This document shows positions 18,868 through 27,423 of a DNA stretch of 64,000 nucleotides, one piece after another. Position 1 is the first letter of the stretch. Each line of letters opens with the position of its first letter. This DNA comes from Cellulomonas sp. (lineage in GTDB: Bacteria; Actinomycetota; Actinomycetes; Actinomycetales; Cellulomonadaceae), in contig NZ_JAGIBD010000014.1 in the NCBI RefSeq assembly GCF_017744555.1, positions 1 to 64,000 on the forward strand. Reading direction: 5' to 3'. Under the pieces are notes generated by a model. It did not search any database. It was not told where the DNA came from and saw nothing but the letters and a program-made list of their open reading frames with translations. The position numbers and the translations under genes were made by a program.

Positions 18868-19728
18868 ATGACCGTCGACCTGGACGCCGCCCACGCGCCG
18901 CGGCGCACCGCCGCTTCCGACGTCCCCGCGCTCGCCGAGCTCCGCTACGGCGCGGACGCCGCACCCGACGGCCTGACGGCGACGGACGTCGTCGCGCTCC
19001 AGCTCGCGCACCGCTCGGTGCGCCGGTACCTGTCCGACGCCGTGGACGACGACGCCCTCGCGACGATCGTCGCCGCCGCGCAGTCCGCGGCGACGAGCTC
19101 CAACCTCCAGCTCTGGAGCGTCGTCGCGGTCCGCGACGACGGGCGCCGCGCCGCCCTGTCGGCGCTCGCCGGCGACCAGGCGCACATCACGCAGGCGCCG
19201 CTGCTGCTGGTCTGGCTCGTCGACCTCGCCCGCGCGCACGGCATCGCCGCGCGTCACGACGCCCCCACCGCCGGGGCCGGCTACCTCGAGACGGCGGTCG
19301 TCGGGTTCGTCGACGCGGCGCTCGCGGCGCAGAACGCGGTGCTCGCCGCGGAGTCGCTCGGCCTCGGCACCGTGTACATCGGCGCGCTGCGCAACCGCCC
19401 GGAGGAGGTCGCGGCGCTGCTCGGCCTGCCGAAGCATGTGTTCGCCGCGTTCGGACTCGTCGTGGGCCACCCCGACCCGACGGAGGGCGCGCGGGTCAAG
19501 CCGCGGCTCCCGCAGTCCGCGGTGCTGCACCACGAGGCGTACGACGACGGGGTGCACCACGCCGCCGTCGACGACTACGAGAAGACGATCGGCGAGTTCT
19601 ACGCGCACGAGGGTCTGGCCCACTCGTGGGTCGAGCGGATCCTCGCCCGGCTGTCCGGGCCGCGTGCGCTCAACGGCCGCGACCGCCTGCGCGACGCGCT
19701 CGAGGCGCAGGGCTTCGAGCTGCGCTGA
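18868..19728 (+). CDS. Nitroreductase family FMN oxidoreductase
   Basis: This 286-residue protein resembles NfsA/NfrA-type NAD(P)H:FMN oxidoreductases. Near the N-terminus QLAHRSVRRYLSDAVDD gives the FMN-phosphate-binding Arg/Ser cluster, AAQSAATSSNLQLWSVVAV follows, and a glycine-rich ESLGLGTVYIGALRN occurs near residue 170. It may supply reduced flavin to the monooxygenase encoded two genes downstream. The ATG at 18868 is preceded by CTGGAG; a TTGACA at 18806 with a weak -10 could be its promoter. It diverges from the ABC importer operon. Confidence 0.85.
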   Translation: MTVDLDAAHAPRRTAASDVPALAELRYGADAAPDGLTATDVVALQLAHRSVRRYLSDAVDDDALATIVAAAQSAATSSNLQLWSVVAVRDDGRRAALSALAGDQAHITQAPLLLVWLVDLARAHGIAARHDAPTAGAGYLETAVVGFVDAALAAQNAVLAAESLGLGTVYIGALRNRPEEVAALLGLPKHVFAAFGLVVGHPDPTEGARVKPRLPQSAVLHHEAYDDGVHHAAVDDYEKTIGEFYAHEGLAHSWVERILARLSGPRALNGRDRLRDALEAQGFELR

Positions 19729-19763
19729 CCGTCCGCATCCACCCACCACCACCAGGAGTCACC

Positions 19764-20201
19764 ATGACCGTCTCGACCGCCCCTGCCGAGGACCTCACGC
19801 TCGAGGAGGCCGGCGCGCTCGCCCCGCTGGTCGACCCCGCGGACGCCGCCGCCCGCGTGAGCGACGGCGCCCTGCTCGTCGACGTCCGCAGCGAGGCCGG
19901 CCGTGCGCGCACGGGGGCCATCCCGGGCGCCACGGTCGTCGACCGCTACGACGTCGACGCCGACTTCGACCTCACGTCGTCGCTGCGCCTCGCGCCCGTC
20001 GTGTCTCTCGACACCCCGATCGTCGTCGTCTGCGGGTCGGTCCGTGGCTCCGGCCCGGTCGCGGCGGCGCTGCGTGAGAAGGGGTTCACGAACGTCGTGC
20101 ACGTCGAGGGCGGCGCCGCCGCGTGGAAGGACGCGGGCCTGCCGATCGACGAGCCCGCCGACCCCGCCGCCTGGACCACCGGCCCGGGTGCGTCCGCCTG
20201 A
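19764..20201 (+). CDS. Rhodanese-like sulfurtransferase domain protein
   Basis: This is a single-domain rhodanese of 145 residues. The segments LLVDVRSEAGRARTGAIPGA and VVHVEGGAAAWKDAGLPI are the conserved rhodanese CH2 and C-terminal motifs, and the catalytic cysteine lies in VVVCGSVRGSGP near residue 92. Such proteins transfer sulfane sulfur from thiosulfate or persulfides. The ATG at 19764 has AGGAG 7 nt upstream. Its place between a flavin reductase and a luciferase-like monooxygenase suggests handling of sulfur released from an organosulfur substrate (inference). Confidence 0.85.
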   Translation: MTVSTAPAEDLTLEEAGALAPLVDPADAAARVSDGALLVDVRSEAGRARTGAIPGATVVDRYDVDADFDLTSSLRLAPVVSLDTPIVVVCGSVRGSGPVAAALREKGFTNVVHVEGGAAAWKDAGLPIDEPADPAAWTTGPGASA

Positions 20202-20299
20202 CGGACCGCGAGACCCGCGTCGTCGAGGGCGGCACCCTGCTCGCCTTCGGGTACGACGTGCCCGCCGCCATCCCGCTCGACGAAGGAGCACGCACGTGA
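20198..20299 (+). CDS. Possible 33-residue micro-ORF between rhodanese and monooxygenase
   Basis: From a CTG at 20198 the frame reads 33 codons with normal G/C-rich third positions and ends at a TGA overlapping the next gene's GTG (GTGA). The CTG also overlaps the rhodanese stop (CTGA). There is no ATG, GTG or TTG near the 5' end and no clear ribosome binding site, so expression is doubtful; it could be a remnant or a coupling peptide. Confidence 0.22.
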   Translation: MTDRETRVVEGGTLLAFGYDVPAAIPLDEGART

Positions 20300-21408
20300 G
20301 GTTCCAGGTCCTCGACATCGTCCCGCACGCCCCCCACCCCGTCACCGGCGAGCTGCTGGACCCGTCAACCCGACTCGAACGCGTCGTGGAGACCGCCGTC
20401 CTCGCCGAGGAGCTGGGCCTCGACTCGTTCGCCGTGGGGGAGCGGCACGCGGGCGACTTCCTGTCCTCGTCGCCGACGGTGCTGCTGGGCGCGCTCGCGC
20501 AGGCCACCGACCGGATCCTGCTGAGCACCGGCGTCACGGTCCTGTCGCTGCTCGACCCGGTGCGTGTCGCCGAGGACTACGCGACGGTCGACGTGCTGTC
20601 GCGCGGCCGGCTCGAGATCGTCATCGGCAAGGGCAACGAGGACAAGCACTTCCCGCTGTTCGGCCTCGACATCGCCCACCAGTACGACTACCTCGAGGAG
20701 AACTACGGCCTGCTGCGCCGGCTCCTGCGCGAGGAGCACGTCGACTGGGAGGGCCGGTTCCACGCCCCGCTGCACGACGCGACGACGCTCCCTCGCCCGT
20801 TCGACGGGCCGTTCCGCGTGTGGCACGGCTCCGCGACCAGCCTGTTCGCCGTGGAGCTCGCGGCCCGGTACGGCGACCCGATCTTCACCGCGAACGCACT
20901 CCAGCCGCGCGAGAAGTACCAGGTGCTCATCGACCACTACCGCGAGCAGCTCGTGGCCCACGGGCACGACCCGTCGGTCGGCTACGTCGGCTCCGGGTCG
21001 GGCGGTCTGTTCCTCGCCGACACGACCGAGCGCGCCACGGACGAGTACCGCGCGGTCTACGAGGGCTTCGCGGCGCGCGCGGCCGCCCGGCACGCCGGCG
21101 ACACGCGCCCGGGGAAGGTGTCGTCGTTCGCGACGATCGAGGACGCCGTCGAGCGCGGGCCCGCGCTGGTCGGCTCGTCGGAGCGCGTCGCGGAGAAGAT
21201 CCTGGACTACCACGCCTCCTACGGGCACGACGTGCAGTCGGTCTCCCTCAACCCGGTGCTGCCGTACCAGCAGCAGCACGACGTGCTGCGCCGCTTCGCC
21301 GAGGAGGTCGTGCCGCTCGTCCGCCGCGAGCTCTCGACGACGCTGTGGGGTCCGGACGACCCCGGCCGCGCGCGCGGCCTCGCGGTGCCGGTCGGCGTCC
21401 CCTCGTGA
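20296..21408 (+). CDS. LLM-class flavin-dependent oxidoreductase
   Basis: This is a luciferase-like monooxygenase of 370 residues, expected to form a TIM barrel using reduced FMN to oxidise a small organic substrate. Typical segments are ERVVETAVLAEELGLDSFAVGERHAGDF near residues 30-57, ILLSTGVTVLSLLDPVRVAEDYATVDVLS near 75-103, and GRLEIVIGKGNED. The GTG start has AAGGAG upstream and overlaps a preceding short frame by four bases. With the nitroreductase and rhodanese genes it forms a probable operon for oxidative breakdown of a compound imported by the divergent ABC system; the substrate is unknown. Confidence 0.88.
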   Translation: MRFQVLDIVPHAPHPVTGELLDPSTRLERVVETAVLAEELGLDSFAVGERHAGDFLSSSPTVLLGALAQATDRILLSTGVTVLSLLDPVRVAEDYATVDVLSRGRLEIVIGKGNEDKHFPLFGLDIAHQYDYLEENYGLLRRLLREEHVDWEGRFHAPLHDATTLPRPFDGPFRVWHGSATSLFAVELAARYGDPIFTANALQPREKYQVLIDHYREQLVAHGHDPSVGYVGSGSGGLFLADTTERATDEYRAVYEGFAARAAARHAGDTRPGKVSSFATIEDAVERGPALVGSSERVAEKILDYHASYGHDVQSVSLNPVLPYQQQHDVLRRFAEEVVPLVRRELSTTLWGPDDPGRARGLAVPVGVPS

Positions 21409-21471
21409 GGGTGTGCGCCAGGGTGTGGAGCCCTCGCACCGCTGGTCGGGCGCCGGGACTACCCTGACGGG

Positions 21472-22785
21472 ATGACCGCCTCCCTCGACACCCAGGTGCC
21501 GGACACGGCCCCCGTGCAGGTTGACGTCACCGCCGAGGTCCGTGCCGTCGCGCAGCGCGCCAAGGTCGCGTCCCGGGCGCTCGCGACGGCGAACCGGGCG
21601 ACCAAGGACGCGGCGCTCCTGGCGCTCGCGGACGCGCTCGTCGCGGCGACCGACGAGATCGTCGCCGCGAACGCCCTCGACCTCGCCCGCGGACGGGAGA
21701 ACGGCACGTCGGCCGGCCTGCTGGATCGGCTGGCTCTCACGCCGGAACGCATCGACGGCATCGCCGACGCGCTGCGCGAGCTCGCGGGCCTGCCCGACCC
21801 GGTCGGTGAGGTCGTGCGCGGGTCGACGCTGCCGAACGGCCTGCGCCTGCGCCAGGTCCGGGTGCCGATGGGTGTCGTCGGGATGATCTACGAGGCGCGC
21901 CCGAACGTCACGGTCGACGCCGCGGGGCTCGCCCTCAAGAGCGGCAACGCGGTGATCCTGCGCGGCGGCACGGCGGCCGCGGAGTCCAACGCGGTGATCG
22001 TCGACGTGCTGTCCCGCGCGCTCGTCGCCCAGCGCCTGCCCGGCGACCTCGTGCAGTCGATCGACGCGTACGGGCGCGAGGGGGCCGTCGCACTCATGCA
22101 CGCGCGCGGGCTCGTCGACCTGCTCGTGCCCCGCGGGGGAGCGGACCTCATCCAGACGGTCGTGCGCGAGTCCACGGTGCCGGTCGTCGAGACGGGCGTC
22201 GGCAACGTGCACCTGTACATCGACGAGAGCGCCGACCTGGCCGTCGCGATGCCGATCCTGCTCAACGCCAAGACGCAGCGGGTCGGCGTCTGCAACGCGC
22301 TCGAGACGCTTCTCGTGCACCAGGCGGTCGCGGACGAGTTCCTGCCGGTCGCGATCGCCGCGCTCGCGGACGAGGGCGTGACGATCCACGGCGACGAGAC
22401 CACGCTCGCGCTCGCGCCCGACGAGGCCGACGTCGTCCCGGCGACCGACGAGGACTGGGCGGCGGAGTACCTGTCGCTCGACCTGGCCGTGCGGGTCGTC
22501 GACGACCTCGACGAGGCGCTCGAGCACATCCGGACGTGGAGCAGCGGTCACACCGAGGCGATCGTCACACGCGACCTCGCGGCCTCCGAGCGGTTCGTTG
22601 CCGAGGTCGACTCCGCGGCCGTCATGGTGAACGCGTCGACCCGCTTCACGGACGGCGGCCAGCTAGGGCTCGGCGCCGAGATCGGCATCTCCACGCAGAA
22701 GCTCCACGCCCGCGGTCCCATGGGTCTCGCCGAGCTCACCACCACCAAGTGGATCGTCCACGGAGACGGACACGTCCGGCCCTGA
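21472..22785 (+). CDS. proA: Glutamate-5-semialdehyde dehydrogenase
   Basis: This enzyme reduces gamma-glutamyl phosphate to glutamate semialdehyde, the second step of proline synthesis; 437 residues. Family segments include [21 protein letters not shown] near residue 128 and [18 protein letters not shown] near 158; the catalytic cysteine lies in [14 protein letters not shown] near 275. TACCCT at 21460-21465 lies 6 nt before the ATG, which suggests its own promoter and a leaderless transcript, fitting its separation from proB. Confidence 0.96.
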   Translation: MTASLDTQVPDTAPVQVDVTAEVRAVAQRAKVASRALATANRATKDAALLALADALVAATDEIVAANALDLARGRENGTSAGLLDRLALTPERIDGIADALRELAGLPDPVGEVVRGSTLPNGLRLRQVRVPMGVVGMIYEARPNVTVDAAGLALKSGNAVILRGGTAAAESNAVIVDVLSRALVAQRLPGDLVQSIDAYGREGAVALMHARGLVDLLVPRGGADLIQTVVRESTVPVVETGVGNVHLYIDESADLAVAMPILLNAKTQRVGVCNALETLLVHQAVADEFLPVAIAALADEGVTIHGDETTLALAPDEADVVPATDEDWAAEYLSLDLAVRVVDDLDEALEHIRTWSSGHTEAIVTRDLAASERFVAEVDSAAVMVNASTRFTDGGQLGLGAEIGISTQKLHARGPMGLAELTTTKWIVHGDGHVRP

Positions 22786-22840
22786 CGGCCCAGCTCACCG
22801 TGCGACACTTGTCGCTCCCGACTTCCCCAGGAGGAATGAC

Positions 22841-22996
22841 GTGCACGCTGCCCTGATCGTCGCCGCGGAAGAGGCCGCCGAGCACACGCGCGAGCTTCCC
22901 TTCTCGCCGGTCGTCTTCGGTGTCGGCGCGTTCGTCGGCCTCGTCGCGATGCTGCTGGTCACCTACGCGTTCCGGAGCGTCGGGACCCGTCACTGA
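22841..22996 (+). CDS. Small single-span membrane protein between proA and nadD
   Basis: This short gene encodes 51 residues beginning MHAALIVAAEEAAEHTREL, with one hydrophobic helix (VVFGVGAFVGLVAMLLVTYAF) and a short basic tail ending RSVGTRH. The GTG start has an excellent ribosome binding site, AGGAGG, 7 nt upstream. A small membrane protein in this position is common in actinobacteria, but its function is unknown to me. It lies 15 bp before nadD and is probably co-transcribed with it. Confidence 0.8.
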   Translation: MHAALIVAAEEAAEHTRELPFSPVVFGVGAFVGLVAMLLVTYAFRSVGTRH

Positions 22997-23011
22997 CCGG
23001 GGCCCCGGTCG

Positions 23012-23626
23012 GTGATGGCCCCTGAGGGCATGGAGCGACGACCCCGCGTGGGGGTGATGGGCGGCACGTTCGACCCCGTGCACCACGGCCACCTCGTGGC
23101 CGCGAGCGAGGTCGCCGCCCGGTTCGAGCTCGACGAGGTCGTGTTCGTGCCGACGGGGCACCCGACGTTCAAGCAGCACCAGGACGTCACGGTCGCCGAG
23201 CACCGGTACCTGATGACGGTCATCGCGACCGCGTCGAACCCGAGCTTCACCGTCAGCCGGGTCGACGTGGACCGCGAAGGACTGACGTTCACCGTCGACA
23301 CCCTGCGCGACCTCAAGGCGCAGCGTCCCGACGCCGAACTCTTCTTCATCACCGGAGCCGACGCGATCGAGCAGATCCTCACGTGGAAAGATGCCGAGGA
23401 GCTGTTCACGATGGCGCAGTTCGTGGCGGTCACCCGCCCCGGGCACGCGTTGTCCGTGGCCGGTCTCCCCGGTGACCGGGTGCACGTCCTCGAGATCCCC
23501 GCGCTGGCGATCTCGTCGACCGACGTCCGGGAGCGTGCCCGAGCCGGGCAGCCCGTCTGGTACCTGGTGCCGGACGGGGTGGTCCAGTACATCGCGAAAC
23601 ACAGGTTGTATCGAGGTCAGTCATGA
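23012..23626 (+). CDS. nadD: Nicotinate-nucleotide adenylyltransferase
   Basis: This enzyme adenylates nicotinate mononucleotide in NAD synthesis. The nucleotidyltransferase signature [18 protein letters not shown] lies near the N-terminus, and the C-terminal [21 protein letters not shown] contains the second ATP-binding motif (ISST.R). It has up to 204 residues; starts at 23012 (GTG), 23015 (ATG) or 23030 (ATG) are all possible, the last being most like typical NadD N-termini. The stop overlaps the next ATG by four bases. Confidence 0.94.
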   Translation: MMAPEGMERRPRVGVMGGTFDPVHHGHLVAASEVAARFELDEVVFVPTGHPTFKQHQDVTVAEHRYLMTVIATASNPSFTVSRVDVDREGLTFTVDTLRDLKAQRPDAELFFITGADAIEQILTWKDAEELFTMAQFVAVTRPGHALSVAGLPGDRVHVLEIPALAISSTDVRERARAGQPVWYLVPDGVVQYIAKHRLYRGQS

Positions 23627-25005
23627 GTGAACCCGGAGAGCGGCGCCGACGTCGCGAGCTCGAGCGCGCCGCCGACGAGGGCGGCAACCCCACGTGGGCC
23701 GAGGGCGCCACGGGGTCCTCCGGTGACCCCGGCAACCCCGTCTCCCGGCGGGCGATGCGCGCACCGAGCGACACGCCGCAGGTGCCGTCGTGGTCCGCGC
23801 CGCAGACACCTGAGGCCCCCGCCCGCTCGCGCCGCTCGATCCGTGACACCGCGCTCGACCCGACGAGCACGTCGCGCATCGCTCCCGTGCCCGGTGGCAC
23901 CGGCACGCCCACCTGGTCGGGTCAGCCCGGCCAGCCCGCTCCCGCGGCCTCCCGGCCGGCCCCGGCCCCCGCGCCGGCGCCTGCGGCTCGCCCGGCTCCG
24001 ACGGCTCAGCCCACGCGGCCGCCGGCCGCCGCCCAGCCCACGCGGCCGCCGGCCGCCGCCCAGCCGAGCCGTCCCTCGTCGCCGCCGCCCGCAGGGATGC
24101 CCCCGCAGCAGCAGCAGGCACGGCCGGCGGCGGCGCCGCCCACGCAGCGCCCGCAGGCGCCCGCGTCCGTCCCGTGGGGTCAGCCTCCCGCCGGCTCCTC
24201 GGCCGCGGCGTGGGGTGGAACCGCGTCCACCGGGCAGCCCAACGGCGCCGCTCCGGCCGCACCTTCCGCGCCGCCTCGCCGCACCTCGTCCGCTCCGGTT
24301 GCTCCCGCGACCTCGCGTCCCGGCGAGCCGTGGCCGGGTGCGTCGCAGCCTGCGTCGTCGTCGCGCAGCCCTCAGCCCACCGCCAGCCCGTCACCCTGGG
24401 GTGCGTCGCTGTCGGCCGGGCCGTCGCCGGCGGCACCGCCGACCCCCGCACCGCCGACGCCCGCACCGCCGACCGCCCCGGGCGCGTCGTCGTGGCAGCC
24501 GACCCCGCCCGCCCCCGACGCGCGGCCTGCGTCGTGGCAGCCCAGCGGTGGCTCGCCGTCGGGCACCGGGTCGCCCGCCGGTGCGACGGCGCCCTGGCAG
24601 GCGTCCGCGTCCAGCACGGAGGCCGCGCCCGCGGCGTGGGTCCCCACGCCGTCCGCAGCCACGAGCCCGCCGTCGGTCGAGCCGACCGTCCCGGCGCCGC
24701 GGTGGGGCGAGTCGTCCGCCCCGGCGGCCGGTTTCGGTGCCGCACCGTTCGGTGAGTCCTTGAGCACCAGCTCCGGGCGCCCCGCCGACGACGACTTCGA
24801 CGACGAGGACGACGAGGACGAGGAGGACCGTCCGAAGCACCCGTACACGTGGTTGCACCTCATCGTGCTGGCCCTCGTCGCGTTCGTGCTCGGGTTCCTC
24901 ATCACGCTGCTCCTCACCAAGGAGAAGCCGACGGACGGCGCCCAGGGTGTCGCACCGCTCGCCCCGGCGAGCACGATCAGCACCGCCTTCGGGCCGCCCG
25001 CCTGA
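23623..25005 (+). CDS. Pro/Ala-rich membrane-anchored protein of the nadD-rsfS operon
   Basis: This 460-residue protein has a long, low-complexity, probably disordered region rich in Pro, Ala, Ser and Gln (about residues 30-380), then an acidic stretch ([14 protein letters not shown]) and a single transmembrane helix ([21 protein letters not shown], about 408-428) with a short C-terminal tail. The topology suggests a cytoplasmic disordered arm anchored in the membrane. Two identical copies of QPTRPPAAA show a short internal duplication near residue 130. The position between nadD and rsfS is common in this lineage; the function is unknown. Confidence 0.8.
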   Translation: MSEPGERRRRRELERAADEGGNPTWAEGATGSSGDPGNPVSRRAMRAPSDTPQVPSWSAPQTPEAPARSRRSIRDTALDPTSTSRIAPVPGGTGTPTWSGQPGQPAPAASRPAPAPAPAPAARPAPTAQPTRPPAAAQPTRPPAAAQPSRPSSPPPAGMPPQQQQARPAAAPPTQRPQAPASVPWGQPPAGSSAAAWGGTASTGQPNGAAPAAPSAPPRRTSSAPVAPATSRPGEPWPGASQPASSSRSPQPTASPSPWGASLSAGPSPAAPPTPAPPTPAPPTAPGASSWQPTPPAPDARPASWQPSGGSPSGTGSPAGATAPWQASASSTEAAPAAWVPTPSAATSPPSVEPTVPAPRWGESSAPAAGFGAAPFGESLSTSSGRPADDDFDDEDDEDEEDRPKHPYTWLHLIVLALVAFVLGFLITLLLTKEKPTDGAQGVAPLAPASTISTAFGPPA

Positions 25006-25027
25006 CCCCCACCACACGAGGAGACCT

Positions 25028-25417
25028 GTGCCCGCCACCGAACGTGCCGTCGAGCTCGCCGTCGCCGCGGCCCGAGCCGCAGCCGACCGCAAGGCCGAGG
25101 AGATCATCGCCCTCGACGTGAGCGAGCAGCTCGTCCTCACCGACGTGTTCCTCATCGCGTCGGGTACGAACGAGCGGCAGGTCGGGGCCATCGTCGACGC
25201 GGTCGAGGAGGCGCTGTTCCACCTCGGCGCCAAGCCCGTCCGCCGGGAGGGCAAGGCCGCCGGCCGCTGGGTGCTCGTGGACTTCGGCGACGTCGTCGTG
25301 CACGTGCAGCATCAGGAGGACCGCGTGTACTACGCGCTCGAGCGGCTCTGGAAGGACTGCCCCCTGATCGAGCTGCCCCCCGACGCGCGCGGTGCCGACC
25401 AGGGCGCGGAGGCGTGA
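25028..25417 (+). CDS. rsfS: Ribosome silencing factor RsfS
   Basis: This 129-residue DUF143/Iojap protein binds L14 and blocks subunit joining during starvation. The core DVSEQLVLTDVFLIASGTNE and GRWVLVDFGDVVVHVQ are diagnostic. The GTG at 25028 follows GAGGAG by 5 nt; a longer in-frame start overlaps the previous gene without support. Its stop overlaps the following GTG by four bases. Confidence 0.95.
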   Translation: MPATERAVELAVAAARAAADRKAEEIIALDVSEQLVLTDVFLIASGTNERQVGAIVDAVEEALFHLGAKPVRREGKAAGRWVLVDFGDVVVHVQHQEDRVYYALERLWKDCPLIELPPDARGADQGAEA

Positions 25418-26112
25418 CCGCCCCCCGGCTGCTGCTCGTCCGGCACGGACGCACCGCGTACAACGCCGGCGCGCGCCTGCAGGGCCAGATCGACATCCCG
25501 CTCGACGACGTCGGGCGCTGGCAGGCCCGCACCGCGTCCGCGCTGCTGGTTGCCCGGCACACCCCGACCCGGATCGTCGCGTCCGACCTCAGCCGTGCGC
25601 TCGAGACCGCGCAGCTGCTCGGGCGGGCGGCTGGCGTCGCCGTCGAGACCGACACGCGACTGCGCGAGCGCGGCTTCGGCATCTGGGAGGGCATGACCGG
25701 CGACGAGATCAGCGCCCGCTGGCCCGACGAGTTCGCCGTCTGGCGCGCTGGGGGAGAGCCGACCGGCGTCGGCGCCGAGACGCGCGCCGAGGTCTCCGCC
25801 CGCGCCGGGGTGGCGCTCGACGAGATGACGGCCGACCTGGGCCGCGACGAGACGCTCGTGGTCGTGTCGCACGGCTCGGCGATCACGTCCATGGTGGCGG
25901 TGCTGCTCGGGCTCGACCCCGGGTCCCACGCGTTCACCGGCATGCACAACGTCCACTGGGCCGAGCTCGTCCGCTCGGCCCCGGGGCGTGAGCCCTCCTG
26001 GCGGCTCGTCGGGTACAACCTCGGCCCGACGGACGCGTCGTCCGACTGGAACGCAGGACCCGACATTCGGCACGAGTCCGACCAGGACGCGGAGACCCGG
26101 GACCCCGATTAG
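25414..26112 (+). CDS. Histidine phosphatase family protein
   Basis: This is a phosphoglycerate-mutase-like phosphatase of 232 residues. The catalytic LLLVRHGRTAYN lies at residues 6-17 and the second histidine in VVVSHGSAITSM near 150; RERGFGIWEGMTGDEI gives the conserved acid/base region. The substrate cannot be assigned; in this position it is often annotated as a broad-specificity phosphatase. It is coupled to rsfS through a GTGA overlap. Confidence 0.9.
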   Translation: MTAPRLLLVRHGRTAYNAGARLQGQIDIPLDDVGRWQARTASALLVARHTPTRIVASDLSRALETAQLLGRAAGVAVETDTRLRERGFGIWEGMTGDEISARWPDEFAVWRAGGEPTGVGAETRAEVSARAGVALDEMTADLGRDETLVVVSHGSAITSMVAVLLGLDPGSHAFTGMHNVHWAELVRSAPGREPSWRLVGYNLGPTDASSDWNAGPDIRHESDQDAETRDPD

Positions 26113-26133
26113 CGTTTCGGCCGTCAGTCGTCC

Positions 26134-26139
26134 TAGACT
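26134..26139 (+). promoter_or_regulatory. Putative -10 of the tRNA-Ala promoter
   Basis: TAGACT lies about 57 nt before the mature tRNA. No good -35 is seen at 17 nt. Confidence 0.35.
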
Positions 26140-26195
26140 CTCCGAGCGCCCACGGGCGTGGGGACCCGCTCCGGCGGTCCTCGAGCAAGGACAAC

Positions 26196-26268
26196 GGGGC
26201 TGTGGCGCAGCTGGTAGCGCACCTGCATGGCATGCAGGGGGTCAGGGGTTCGAGTCCCCTCAGCTCCA
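26196..26268 (+). tRNA. tRNA-Ala (anticodon GGC)
   Basis: A full cloverleaf can be drawn: acceptor stem GGGGCTG with CAGCTCC, D stem GCGC/GCGC, anticodon stem CCTGC/GCAGG with loop ATGGCAT (anticodon GGC at 26229-26231), and T stem AGGGG/CCCCT with TTCGAGT. The acceptor contains the G3-U70 pair that identifies tRNA-Ala. CCA is not encoded. Its 3' half is the left half of a 56-bp direct repeat used as an integration site. Confidence 0.95.
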
Positions 26269-26290
26269 CCGAAGTAGCAGGTCAGAGGCC
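26235..26290 (+). repeat. Left attachment repeat (attL)
   Basis: These 56 nt run from the anticodon stem of tRNA-Ala to 22 nt past its 3' end. They match 30007-30062 except at two positions (26243 and 26276). Confidence 0.88.
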
Positions 26291-26326
26291 ACGTCGGGAT
26301 CCTGAACACAGGAGCCTGACGTGGCC
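26287..26326 (+). terminator. Hairpin downstream of tRNA-Ala inside the element
   Basis: GGCCACGTC (26287-26295) pairs perfectly with GACGTGGCC (26318-26326), with a further inner stem GGATCCTG/CAGGAGCC with one mismatch. The first four bases belong to the attachment repeat, so the element appears to replace the tRNA's original terminator. Confidence 0.55.
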
Positions 26327-26347
26327 TTGGGACTTCTATTGGGACTT
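26327..26347 (+). repeat. Short direct repeat near attL, possible integrase arm sites
   Basis: TTGGGACTT occurs twice (26327-26335 and 26339-26347), 12 nt apart, between attL and the integrase gene. Arm-type sites of tyrosine recombinases are often short direct repeats in this place. A related AATTGGACAG occurs near 29849 inside the right end. Confidence 0.35.
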
Positions 26348-26382
26348 TCCGACCCTGACGTGCGCGCGGGTAACCCGGTGCG

Positions 26383-27357
26383 ATGAGCACACCACTACAT
26401 GTCCCCGCACCGGAGCCCAGGCCGGCCGGACTCGACGCTCACCATCTCGAGCTCATCGCGGCTGCCGCGCGGGCCGCGACCGCTCCATCGACTCGCGAGG
26501 CGTACGCGTCCGCCTGGCGTCAATGGGCCATCTGGTGCGACGGGCGGCGGATCACCGCGCTTCCCGCCGACCCGCTGGCGGTATGCGGCTACCTGGTCGA
26601 GCGCGCAGAGCAAGGCGTGTCGATCTCCACGATCGACCTGGCGTGCGCCGCGATCAGCCATCGACATCAGGACCTCGATCTGCCCACACCGGTCGGGGAC
26701 GAGATTGTCCGCCGAGTGCGGCGCGGGCTCCGACGCACGATCGGCGTGGCACCGCGCCGCCGAGCGCACCCGCTGTCCACTCAACAGGTTCGGCGGCTCG
26801 TGCTGGCGATCGACCCGAGCGCCAGGGCCGGCAGGCGGGACCGTGCCCTGATCTTGCTCGGCTTCGCCGGCGCGCTGCGCCGTAGCGAGCTCGCTGCCCT
26901 GCGGCTCGACGACGTCCGCCGCGAGCCCGGCGGGCTGGTCCTTACGGTGCGACGCTCCAAGACTGACGCCTACGCCCATGGCGAGGTCGTCGCCGTCGCG
27001 TCCGGAAGCCATCCGGACACCGATCCCGTGACCGCGCTCGCCGACTGGATCGAGTTGCGAGGCGCTGCACCCGGGCCGCTGTTCACCAGCGTCCGCCACG
27101 GCGGTGCCGAGGAGCCGATCTCCGGCAGCGCGGTCGCTCGGATGCTCCGTCGGCGTGCGCAGGCCGCCGGTATGCCCGAGCGGATCACGGGACACTCGCT
27201 GCGAGCCGGGCATGCCACGGAGGCCGCCAGAGGTGGCGTCAGCCTGGAGCGCATCGTCGCGCAGACTCGTCACCGGCATCTCGCCATGCTGATCGAGCAC
27301 TACATCCGACCGGAGAGCGCGCTGAGGACGACCTCGAGCCGGGCGCTCGGCCTGTGA
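26383..27357 (+). CDS. Tyrosine recombinase / integrase
   Basis: This 324-residue site-specific recombinase has an N-terminal SAM-like core-binding domain (STREAYASAWRQWAIWCDGR) and a C-terminal catalytic domain. Catalytic residues visible are Arg in FAGALRRSELAALRLDD near residue 167, Lys in the beta-hairpin RRSKTD near 190, HSLRAGHAT (His and Arg) near 270, the following His in QTRHRHLAML, and the nucleophile Tyr in IEHYIRP near 308. All are present, so it is probably active. It is transcribed away from the tRNA and is the likely agent of integration. Confidence 0.92.
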   Translation: MSTPLHVPAPEPRPAGLDAHHLELIAAAARAATAPSTREAYASAWRQWAIWCDGRRITALPADPLAVCGYLVERAEQGVSISTIDLACAAISHRHQDLDLPTPVGDEIVRRVRRGLRRTIGVAPRRRAHPLSTQQVRRLVLAIDPSARAGRRDRALILLGFAGALRRSELAALRLDDVRREPGGLVLTVRRSKTDAYAHGEVVAVASGSHPDTDPVTALADWIELRGAAPGPLFTSVRHGGAEEPISGSAVARMLRRRAQAAGMPERITGHSLRAGHATEAARGGVSLERIVAQTRHRHLAMLIEHYIRPESALRTTSSRALGL

Positions 27358-27423
27358 GAGCACGCACGGCACGGTCTGCCGTCGGTCACCTACGGCTACA
27401 CCCCCACGGGACAGGTCGCGACC

